NCBI GenBank assembly: GCA_030146155.1 | Contig: JASLCF010000058.1 | Location: 1-10,630 of the forward strand | Length of the DNA: 10,630 nt | Source: Savagea sp. | GTDB taxonomy: Bacteria; Bacillota; Bacilli; Bacillales_A; Planococcaceae | Reading direction: 5' to 3' | In this document: one piece after another, positions 6,243-10,630 of the stretch | Layout: every line of letters begins with the position of its first letter | Position numbering within the stretch: the stretch's first letter is position 1 | Notes under the pieces: model-generated | The model's database searches: none | Told to the model about the DNA's origin: nothing | The model's input: the letters and a program-made list of their open reading frames with translations, nothing else | Program-made: the position numbers and the translations under genes

Positions 6243-7769
6243 TCACTCCTTTTTTAATTGGGTAATGACTTCATTAAATTGTTGTTCAAGTGCAAAGTAT
6301 TCGGATGTTCCAGGCTCTGCAATACTTAATTCAGCAAGCAATTGATCTTTTTTCAGTTGCAGCATTAATTCATCATTGGTTAGTTTGGTATCTTTCGACG
6401 GAAGAGGGTCACAACTGATTGAAGTTGTTGTCAAAGCTTCTCTAAAATAACGGTCATGTGAAACAACTAAAAGACTGCCATTATAAGATTGTAGCGCCTG
6501 TTCTAGTGCTGTAATAGACTTCATATCCAAGTGATTCGTTGGTTCATCTAAAATTAGTAACTGACAGCCCTCATGAATAAACTGAAGCAACTGTAATTTC
6601 ACTCGCTCTCCACCGCTCAGCGTGTGAAGAGGGGAAGACCAACTCGACGGCGCAAAACCAAAATGATACAACTGCTGCTGAAGGTGTTTCACTTCATCCA
6701 GCGTATCCGCATCCAAAAAGGCTTCAATCGTTAACTGTTCATCAGCAAATTGAATGTGCTGCTGTAAGACGCCGATTTTCAATTGAGGGGACTGCCACCG
6801 TTCGCCTGCAAGTAAAGGCAATTGACCTTGCACGGATTGTAAAAGAGCAGTTTTCCCCGAACCATTTCGTCCAGTCACTGCTATCCGGTCACCTTTGTGC
6901 ATATGAAATGTCAACTCCGTCAATAGTGGTTTATCATAGCCGATCGTTGCTTGTTGTAGGCCGATTTGTCGCTGTCCACTTGGCATAGGGTCTGTGATAG
7001 AAAATGAAACTTGACGCTTTTTTAAAGGGCGATCCACACCTTCCTTTTCGAGCGTTTGTTCTAATCGTTGCCGTTTAGAACGCACTTGACGATCCGCTCG
7101 TTTTGCTTTTTTGCGGTAATACTCTTTTGCACCCATCGCTTTTTCATGGTGATTGGCTGTTGAAGATTGATGCATAGCTTGTGACCAGTCAGAGAGTGCT
7201 TTCAGTTGTTGTTCCGTTTGTTTCACTAATGCTTGCTGTTTTGAAAATTGTTGTTGCTCGGTTCTTTCTCTAATTGCTAACTGTTCAAGATAGTGTTCAT
7301 AATTTCCTGGATAGACTTGTAATTTGCCGTGCTCAATCGACCAGATAACTGTCGCTACTTGTTGCAATAAATAACGGTCATGGGTAGCGATAATGAGTGT
7401 TTGCTTGGCATGTTTCATTTGTGCAATCCATTCATCGACATGTTGTTCGTCCAAATGATTGGTAGGTTCATCGAGTAATAGCAAATCAACAGGTTGTAAA
7501 AACGCATGCTTCAGTTGTTTCAGGACCTGTTCACCAGCACTTAATGAGCCCTCTGTTTGCATTTGTTGTAGAAGAAAAGTTGAAGGGTTCCCGGTCCATT
7601 CAGATGAAGGGTTACCTTGATGATGATGGATTTGTTGTAAGAGTGTGGATTTCCCACTCCCATTGTCGCCAATAAGCCCTATGATTGCGCCTTTTTCAAT
7701 ATGGAGTTGCTTCACTTGATAAAGTATTCTTTCGTTGATCGCATGCTGCAGTTGTCTAATGGTCAGCAT
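6243..7769 (-). CDS. Vga/VmlR-type ABC-F ribosome-protection protein
   Basis: This encodes 508 residues with two ATP-binding domains and no membrane helices. Domain 1 has Walker A GDNGSGKS (34-41), signature LSAGE (76-80, second Gly replaced), Walker B LLLLDE (96-101) and switch His130. Domain 2 has GRNGSGKT (300-307), LSGGE (384-388), LLILDE (404-409) and His438. The linker (about 165-250) includes SDWSQAMHQSS and KEYYRKKAKRADRQ, close to the VmlR linker as I remember it. That linker reaches the peptidyl-transferase centre and displaces lincosamides, streptogramin A and pleuromutilins. Only about 35 residues separate Walker A from the signature in domain 1, as in Vga(A), so the helical subdomain is reduced. 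A C-terminal helical extension (LTNDELMLQLKKDQ onward) is another Vga/VmlR trait. I chose ATG 7769 (AAAGGAG upstream, N-terminus fits the family); ATG 7808, after AGGAGG, would add 13 residues. A housekeeping ABC-F role is less likely. Confidence 0.92.
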   Translation of the reverse strand: MLTIRQLQHAINERILYQVKQLHIEKGAIIGLIGDNGSGKSTLLQQIHHHQGNPSSEWTGNPSTFLLQQMQTEGSLSAGEQVLKQLKHAFLQPVDLLLLDEPTNHLDEQHVDEWIAQMKHAKQTLIIATHDRYLLQQVATVIWSIEHGKLQVYPGNYEHYLEQLAIRERTEQQQFSKQQALVKQTEQQLKALSDWSQAMHQSSTANHHEKAMGAKEYYRKKAKRADRQVRSKRQRLEQTLEKEGVDRPLKKRQVSFSITDPMPSGQRQIGLQQATIGYDKPLLTELTFHMHKGDRIAVTGRNGSGKTALLQSVQGQLPLLAGERWQSPQLKIGVLQQHIQFADEQLTIEAFLDADTLDEVKHLQQQLYHFGFAPSSWSSPLHTLSGGERVKLQLLQFIHEGCQLLILDEPTNHLDMKSITALEQALQSYNGSLLVVSHDRYFREALTTTSISCDPLPSKDTKLTNDELMLQLKKDQLLAELSIAEPGTSEYFALEQQFNEVITQLKKE

Positions 7770-7776
7770 ATTCATT

Positions 7777-7794
7777 CTCCTTTCGACAGGAGGA
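7777..7794 (-). promoter_or_regulatory. Anti-Shine-Dalgarno hairpin before the second ABC-F start
   Basis: On the minus strand, CTCCT (7792-7788) pairs with AGGAG (7781-7777), the ribosome binding site of ATG 7769, around a 6-nt loop. The wider segment TCCTCCT (7794-7788) is also a perfect 7-nt complement of AGGAGGA (7822-7816), which serves ATG 7808. One anti-Shine-Dalgarno segment can therefore mask either site. Confidence 0.55.
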
Positions 7795-7809
7795 CTTCTT
7801 TTAATCATT

Positions 7810-7843
7810 AAAAAATCCTCCTAAACGTTTGTTTAGAAGGATT
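7810..7843 (-). terminator. Attenuator terminator in the ABC-F leader
   Basis: On the minus strand, AATCCTTCTAAAC (7843-7831) pairs with GTTTAGGAGGATT (7826-7814): 13 bp with one G-U, a 4-nt loop and then T to 7810. It sits directly in front of ATG 7808, and its 3' arm contains AGGAGG, so a formed hairpin blocks both elongation and that ribosome binding site. Confidence 0.93.
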
Positions 7844-7934
7844 CGGCGTACACAAATAGACTCCGTAAAATGGAGCATACATGCAAATGTACAGACGAAT
7901 CCCTTGGTCAACCTTTGTGGGTTTTAGCAAGGAT
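7837..7934 (-). promoter_or_regulatory. Antiterminator and anti-antiterminator of the ABC-F leader
   Basis: Two mutually exclusive minus-strand structures are visible. Antiterminator: AAGGGATTCG (7905-7896) pairs with CGAATCCTT (7845-7837), one bulged G. It continues inward as GTACA (7892-7888) with TGTAC (7852-7848) and encloses a CTCC/GGAG hairpin (7875-7861). It consumes the 5' arm of the terminator. Anti-antiterminator: ATCCTTG (7934-7928) pairs with CAAGGGAT (7906-7899), one bulge, with AACC/GGTT (7923-7920, 7913-7910) nested inside. It consumes the 5' arm of the antiterminator and so favours termination. Its first base is the last base of the upstream reading frame's stop codon. A ribosome stalled there would cover it and switch the gene on. 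Confidence 0.8.
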
Positions 7935-7951
7935 CAATTGTACATCGGCAT
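7934..7951 (-). CDS. Five-codon leader peptide (M-P-M-Y-N) upstream of the ABC-F gene
   Basis: This minus-strand reading frame, ATG CCG ATG TAC AAT TGA, is only five codons long but has a proper ribosome binding site (GGAG, 7961-7958) 6 nt before its ATG. It begins about 26 nt after the predicted transcription start. Its stop codon merges with the anti-antiterminator stem. The inferred job is as a sensor. Ribosomes slowed by an antibiotic on this frame would keep ATCCTTG from pairing, so the antiterminator forms and transcription enters the ABC-F operon. It is too short for any homology argument, so support comes from placement and from the fit with the RNA structures. Confidence 0.65.
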   Translation of the reverse strand: MPMYN

Positions 7952-7983
7952 GGTTCACTCCATTTCTCTTTGAATTGATTCAT

Positions 7984-8012
7984 ATCTTACGGTAATATGC
8001 ACAGACTGTCAA
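7984..8012 (-). promoter_or_regulatory. Strong sigma-A promoter of the ABC-F operon
   Basis: On the minus strand, a perfect TTGACA (8012-8007) and TAAGAT (7989-7984) are separated by 17 nt. Transcription should start near 7977, about 170 nt before ATG 7808. A near-consensus promoter with an attenuator behind it means control lies mainly in the leader. Confidence 0.85.
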
Positions 8013-8052
8013 GAGAGGATTGAGAGTCGGTGCATACATGTGAAAATAAGCA

Positions 8053-8081
8053 TTGCCATCGCTTACAAAGTACGGTATATT
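8053..8081 (+). promoter_or_regulatory. Promoter of the EmrE-type transporter gene
   Basis: TTGCCA (8053-8058) and TATATT (8076-8081) are separated by 17 nt, giving a start near 8088 and a leader of only about 22 nt. It is divergent from the ABC-F promoter, with 40 bp between the two -35 boxes. Confidence 0.75.
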
Positions 8082-8110
8082 GACAAAAACACTCGTTTGG
8101 GGGAATGAGG

Positions 8111-9079
8111 ATGAAACCAATTCTATTGGGGGTTGCGGCAGCATTTTTCTTTGCTTTTACATTTGTATTGAATGCCGTGATGGAAGTTGGAGGAGGGCAC
8201 TGGGCTTGGAGTGCCAGTTTACGCTTTTTTTGGATGGTACCCTTACTGTTGGGACTTGTCCTTTATCAAAGGAAGGGCACTCTATTATGTCAAGAGATGA
8301 AGCGGCGTCCATTCGCGTGGATGCTTTGGAGTTTTGTCGGCTTCTTTTTATTTTACGCGCCACTCACATTTGCTGCAGTCTATGCTCCTGGTTGGCTCAT
8401 TGCAGGGACCTGGCAATTAACCATTGTCGCAGGAATTCTACTCGCTCCTTTCTTTTTTACGACAATACAAACCGCAACTGGCGTTCAAAAAATAAGAAAG
8501 AAAATTCCTTGGCGCAGCTTTGGCTTTTCTCTTATTATCGTTTTTGGTGTTGTGTTAATGCAAGTAGAACAAGCGAAATCTATCGCTTTTGACCAATTGA
8601 TGCTTGGTGTATTTCCACTTTTGATCGCGGCTTTTGCATACCCACTTGGCAATCGTAAAATGATGGAGCTGACAGATGGCAGATTAGATGCTTTTTCAAG
8701 AGTGCTCGGCATGACATTAGCTAGTTTACCTTTTTGGATTATGCTAGCTATTTATGGTTATTCTGCTGCAGGCATACCTAGTACTTCTCAAACGTTGCAA
8801 ACGCTCATTGTAGCAGTGAGTTCAGGCGTCATCGCGACTGTCTTATTTTTTCAAGCAACCGATTTAGTGAGACAAGATATGCAACGATTAGCTAGCGTGG
8901 AAGCTACACAGTCGATGGAAGTTATTTTTGCATTAGTTGGAGAAATGATATTGCTTGGAACGGCATTCCCTTCTTTGTTGTCGTGGATAGGGTTGTTGAC
9001 GGTTATGCTAGGGATGATTGTTCATGCCATACTTGCAGCACAATCAGCACCTAAAATACCTATCAATCAAAGGGAATGA
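8111..9079 (+). CDS. EmrE/DMT-superfamily multidrug efflux transporter
   Basis: This encodes a 322-residue, very hydrophobic protein with about ten membrane helices, the size of a double-domain drug/metabolite transporter. The N-terminus (MKPILLGVAAAFFFAFTFVLN), the aromatic stretch GGGHWAWSASLRFFWMVPLLL, and the Gly/Pro-rich helices (APLTFAAVYAPGWLIAGTWQLT) match the Gram-positive group annotated as multidrug resistance efflux transporter (PF13536 type). The near-C-terminal SVEATQSMEVIFALVGEMILLG resembles the dimer-helix region of DMT proteins. ATG 8111 is preceded by GGGGG at 7 nt. The in-frame ATG 8105 is only 1 nt from that site. It has its own promoter and is head-to-head with the ABC-F operon, consistent with drug defence. 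The substrate is unknown, and metabolite export is an alternative. Confidence 0.88.
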   Translation: MKPILLGVAAAFFFAFTFVLNAVMEVGGGHWAWSASLRFFWMVPLLLGLVLYQRKGTLLCQEMKRRPFAWMLWSFVGFFLFYAPLTFAAVYAPGWLIAGTWQLTIVAGILLAPFFFTTIQTATGVQKIRKKIPWRSFGFSLIIVFGVVLMQVEQAKSIAFDQLMLGVFPLLIAAFAYPLGNRKMMELTDGRLDAFSRVLGMTLASLPFWIMLAIYGYSAAGIPSTSQTLQTLIVAVSSGVIATVLFFQATDLVRQDMQRLASVEATQSMEVIFALVGEMILLGTAFPSLLSWIGLLTVMLGMIVHAILAAQSAPKIPINQRE

Positions 9080-9098
9080 TTAGGTCATTTGTCATCAA

Positions 9099-9138
9099 TT
9101 TGTACCACTTCGAGTTGTTTTCATCTGTCATTTGTACC
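9099..9138 (+). repeat. Two direct repeats TTTGTACC upstream of the osmC-like gene
   Basis: TTTGTACC occurs at 9099-9106 and 9131-9138, each preceded by TCA or TCAA. The 32-bp spacing is close to three DNA helical turns. They lie just upstream of, and overlap, the -35 region of the putative osmC promoter, so they are possible regulator binding sites. Confidence 0.4.
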
Positions 9139-9154
9139 CATTACCCTTTATGAT
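9125..9154 (+). promoter_or_regulatory. Possible promoter of the osmC-like gene
   Basis: TATGAT (9149-9154) has a partial -35 box (CTGTCA, 9125-9130) at 18 nt. The predicted start near 9161 leaves a leader that still includes GGAGTGG before ATG 9187. Confidence 0.45.
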
Positions 9155-9186
9155 AAAGGAAGTACAATGAAATGGAGTGGGTTGAA

Positions 9187-9642
9187 ATGACGAATAAAAA
9201 TAGATTTGAAGTTGCTGTAAGCGGTAAATGGACAGGGGGCGTTCAAACGGCTATCCAAGTTCGTGACTTTGAGGCTTTTTTGATTGACGAGCCTGCCAAT
9301 TTAGGTGGAAAAGATGAAGGGCCAAACCCTGTAGAATTTGTGTTAGCTGGATTAAATGGCTGTGTCAGTGTGATGATTGCAATCATTGCAAAAGAAATGC
9401 AATTTGCCTACACAGCTGTTACTTTTGATACGAAAGGCACGTTAGATGTCCGTGGTTTAATGGGTGTTCCTGACGTCACTCCCAACTTTCAAACGGTAAC
9501 GTTAAATGTTTCCATCGCTACACAAGAGTCTCAAGAACGCATTGATGAACTCATGGAAAAAGTAGAAAGTCGTTGCCCAGTCATGGCGATGATTAAAGGT
9601 TCTGGCGTCCAAGTGGATGGCGAATGGAAAGCTGCCATTTAA
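9187..9642 (+). CDS. OsmC/Ohr-family protein (probable peroxide-detoxifying thiol protein)
   Basis: This encodes 151 residues, the usual OsmC length. Family marks are G-K-D-E-G-P-N-P-V-E (41-50), the L-A-G-L-N-G-C59 helix and S-R-C130-P-V. The two cysteines form the redox pair that reduces organic peroxides in OsmC/Ohr proteins. The context around Cys130 (SRCPVMAMI) is nearer to the OsmC-like YhfA group than to Ohr proper, so the exact substrate is uncertain. It acts in the cytoplasm, probably as a dimer. I chose ATG 9187, with GGAGTGGG just before it. ATG 9172 would add MEWVE, but its AAGGA site lies upstream of the predicted transcript start. No good plus-strand terminator follows; the next promoter starts 18 nt after the stop. 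Confidence 0.92.
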   Translation: MTNKNRFEVAVSGKWTGGVQTAIQVRDFEAFLIDEPANLGGKDEGPNPVEFVLAGLNGCVSVMIAIIAKEMQFAYTAVTFDTKGTLDVRGLMGVPDVTPNFQTVTLNVSIATQESQERIDELMEKVESRCPVMAMIKGSGVQVDGEWKAAI

Positions 9643-9659
9643 ATAAAAAAACATTGTCC

Positions 9660-9688
9660 TTGCAAGAAAGACAATTTGGTGATATAGT
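9660..9688 (+). promoter_or_regulatory. Promoter of the SAM riboswitch transcript
   Basis: TTGCAA (9660-9665) and TATAGT (9683-9688) are separated by 17 nt, giving a start near 9695, a few bases before the riboswitch P1 stem. The -35 box lies in an inverted repeat (ATTGTC 9653-9658 / GACAAT 9670-9675) with a CTTGCAAG palindrome inside. Confidence 0.75.
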
Positions 9689-9700
9689 AAAAATACGAAT

Positions 9701-9849
9701 ACCTTATCAAGAGCAAGCGAGGCAACTGGGCCGATGAACTTGCAGCAACCGACGGAAACGCACGGTGCTCATTCCAGCAAGCGGATGTAACGCTTGGCAG
9801 ATGAGGAAGAGAACGGTCGAACACTCTTCCTATGGGGAGAGTGTTTTTT
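9701..9849 (+). promoter_or_regulatory. SAM-I (S-box) riboswitch with expression platform
   Basis: The aptamer shows the conserved S-box blocks in order: CTTATCAAGAG (9703-9713), GGGCCGATGAA (9728-9738), GCAGCAACC (9742-9750), GGTGCTCATTCCAGC (9764-9778) and the closing P1 arm. P1 pairs CCTTATC (9702-9708) with GATGAGG (9800-9806). An antiterminator can form from GAGGAAGAG (9803-9811), which overlaps the P1 3' arm, with CTCTTCC (9824-9830), which is the terminator 5' arm. SAM binding should stabilise P1, free the terminator and shut off the downstream gene; low SAM should switch it on. In known genomes this class controls methionine, cysteine and SAM genes, whereas here it precedes a small gene of unknown function. 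Confidence 0.96.
9821..9849 (+). terminator. Riboswitch terminator
   Basis: ACACTCTTCC (9821-9830) pairs with GGGAGAGTGT (9835-9844), 10 bp with one G-U, around the loop TATG, and is followed by a T-run. Its 5' arm is shared with the antiterminator. Confidence 0.93.
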
Positions 9850-9894
9850 GCTTTCTTGAAAAGGGTTCGAATACATTTTTAAAGGAGCAAGACA

Positions 9895-10215
9895 ATGACA
9901 AAGAAAAAAAGAATCGTTAACAGTCAAGCATCAGCTATTTTAGCAAAGGCAGAGGAGGCGAGAGAACGTCAATTCAAAGAATGGGCAACCATTGAAGATC
10001 AGTGGCGTGTTTTCCTGCATATTAAAGATCAAGGATCAGCCACGTTACTTGTAGGAGACGATGCGGAAAGGGTTCGCAATCAATACCTTAAAGATCCAAC
10101 TCGGTTGATCCATTACGGAACAAAAGGAGCGACTCGCTATTTAAATCCTCGTTATCTCGTTGCAATGGAAGTATATGAACCGCATGTACCTATTCAAAAG
10201 TCGATATCTTATTAA
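9895..10215 (+). CDS. Unrecognised 106-residue protein under SAM riboswitch control
   Basis: ATG 9895 has an excellent ribosome binding site (AAAGGAG, 7 nt away) and is the first gene after the SAM-I riboswitch, so the gene is probably real and should be expressed when SAM is low. The first 30 residues are basic and helical (MTKKKRIVNSQASAILAKAEE, then EARERQFKEW). The rest looks like a compact alpha/beta domain (WRVFLHIKDQGSATLLVG, ERVRNQYLKDPTRL, GATRYLNPRYLVAMEVYEP). There is no signal peptide, membrane helix or cysteine, and no enzyme motif I can name. The sequence does not resemble MetE, MetN, MetK, YitJ or other usual riboswitch clients. No terminator follows, and the next gene starts 93 nt downstream with a possible promoter of its own. 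Confidence 0.8.
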   Translation: MTKKKRIVNSQASAILAKAEEARERQFKEWATIEDQWRVFLHIKDQGSATLLVGDDAERVRNQYLKDPTRLIHYGTKGATRYLNPRYLVAMEVYEPHVPIQKSISY

Positions 10216-10308
10216 GCAAATAACTTACAAAAGCGTAAGAAAGAGTCACAGTATTCAATCGCTCCGACGTGAATTTTCCTTTATACTGAGTAAAAGGAGA
10301 GATGTGAA

Positions 10309-10503
10309 ATGAAAAAGAGCGGACTTATTTTGATGAGTATAGGCTTACTCTGTTTACTTAGTAAAGGACTGATTGGTTCGCGTGTTGCAGCTGACGGCAC
10401 TTTGGTGGAGCCATTTTTTCTCTTACCAATTGGATTTTTCAGTCTGTTTCTCGGACTTCTTGTATTGCTTATCGTAGGCATTCAAAAAGCAAGCCATCAC
10501 TAA
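10309..10503 (+). CDS. Small DUF3955-type membrane protein
   Basis: This encodes 64 residues with two membrane helices. Helix 1 (GLILMSIGLLCLLSKGLIG) and helix 2 (LLPIGFFSLFLGLLVLLIVG) flank a loop containing G-S-R-V-A-A-D-G-T-L-V-E-P-F-F-L-L-P-I-G. This matches my memory of DUF3955, whose hallmark is an acidic D-G-x-x-x-E-P-F-F segment before the second helix. The function of DUF3955 is unknown. AAAAGGAG lies 9 nt before ATG 10309. A TATACT at 10282-10287 may be a -10 box, but no good -35 accompanies it. The terminator hairpin overlaps the last codons and the stop. Confidence 0.82.
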   Translation: MKKSGLILMSIGLLCLLSKGLIGSRVAADGTLVEPFFLLPIGFFSLFLGLLVLLIVGIQKASHH

Positions 10504-10525
10504 AACGTGAATGGCTTGCTTTTTT
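10484..10525 (+). terminator. Intrinsic terminator at the end of the DUF3955 gene, possibly bidirectional
   Basis: AAAAGCAAGCCATCAC pairs with GTG-A-ATGGCTTGCTTTT with one bulged A, and T's follow. On the minus strand the hairpin is followed by five T, so it may also end the converging gene at the right edge. Confidence 0.88.
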
Positions 10526-10561
10526 CTATGGAATCATTGAAAAAAATGATTCAACGTATGC

Positions 10562-10630
10562 TCACTGTGTTTCTGTTTGTTTCAACACTTCAAGTTGTTG
10601 TAAAACCGCTTGAACTAACCCTTTTACCAA
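10562..10630 (-). CDS. C-terminal end of an unidentified minus-strand gene (truncated by the window)
   Basis: On the minus strand an open frame enters from the right edge and reads 22 residues ending EVLKQTETQ before TGA at 10564-10562. The segment is helical and Gln-rich, as a coiled-coil tail would be. A converging gene fits the bidirectional terminator at 10484-10525. The piece is too short to name, and an open frame of 22 codons can occur by chance. Confidence 0.5.
   Translation of the reverse strand: MVKGLVQAVLQQLEVLKQTETQ

Noticed and set aside
7809..8104. Long gene-free stretch, considered as a T-box or other metabolite riboswitch for the EmrE-type transporter
   Set aside because: The transporter promoter begins at 8053 and leaves only a 22-nt leader. 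The structured RNA belongs to the minus strand and fits a ribosome-sensing attenuator. No T-box sequence was seen.
8053..8592. Plus-strand open frame of 179 codons overlapping the EmrE-type transporter
   Set aside because: It is a shadow frame: Cys- and Ser-rich, with no ribosome binding site, and it begins within the transporter promoter.
9643..9680. Hairpin after the osmC-like gene, considered as its terminator
   Set aside because: On the plus strand no T-run follows the stem; the T-run exists only in the minus-strand orientation.

Overview
The window looks like chromosomal DNA from a low-GC Gram-positive bacterium of the order Bacillales. The evidence is strong AGGAGG-type ribosome binding sites, sigma-A-type promoters, many intrinsic terminators, a SAM-I (S-box) riboswitch, a Vga/VmlR-type ABC-F protein and a DUF3955 protein. 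The genus cannot be fixed from sequence alone; a Bacillaceae/Planococcaceae-like host is a guess. No rRNA, tRNA, CRISPR array, insertion sequence or phage gene was seen.

Layout. (1) At 1-1018, on the minus strand, a partial lipoprotein gene lies downstream of a small ArsR-family regulator. A terminator whose T-run abuts the next promoter separates them. (2) Divergent from arsR, at 1154-1972, is an unrecognised two-TM protein; the two -35 boxes are directly adjacent. (3) At 2069-4745 the plus strand carries a small membrane-anchored unknown, a MATE efflux pump, an overlapping GNAT acetyltransferase and a single-domain rhodanese, ending at a 17-bp terminator. (4) At 4875-7769 the minus strand carries an ABC-F ribosome-protection protein, a class I methyltransferase and a RimJ/RimL-like acetyltransferase in transcription order. 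The ABC-F start codon follows a roughly 170-nt leader. (5) Divergent from that operon, at 8111-9079, is an EmrE/DMT-type multidrug transporter with its own promoter. (6) At 9187-10503 the plus strand carries an OsmC-like protein, a SAM-I riboswitch followed by an unrecognised 106-aa gene, and a small DUF3955 membrane protein. (7) At the right edge is the 3' end of a minus-strand gene.

The most notable element is the ABC-F leader. It contains a promoter, a 5-codon upstream reading frame (M-P-M-Y-N) with its own ribosome binding site, an anti-antiterminator starting at that frame's stop codon, an alternative antiterminator, and a 13-bp terminator whose 3' arm carries a Shine-Dalgarno sequence. 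A further anti-Shine-Dalgarno segment can pair with either of two ribosome binding sites at the start of the gene. This has the form of ribosome-stalling attenuation as known for vmlR and lmo0919. Here it would also control a methyltransferase and an acetyltransferase. With the MATE and EmrE-type pumps, the middle of the window reads as a drug-defence neighbourhood.

The second notable element is a textbook SAM-I riboswitch placed in front of a gene with no recognisable methionine or sulfur function.
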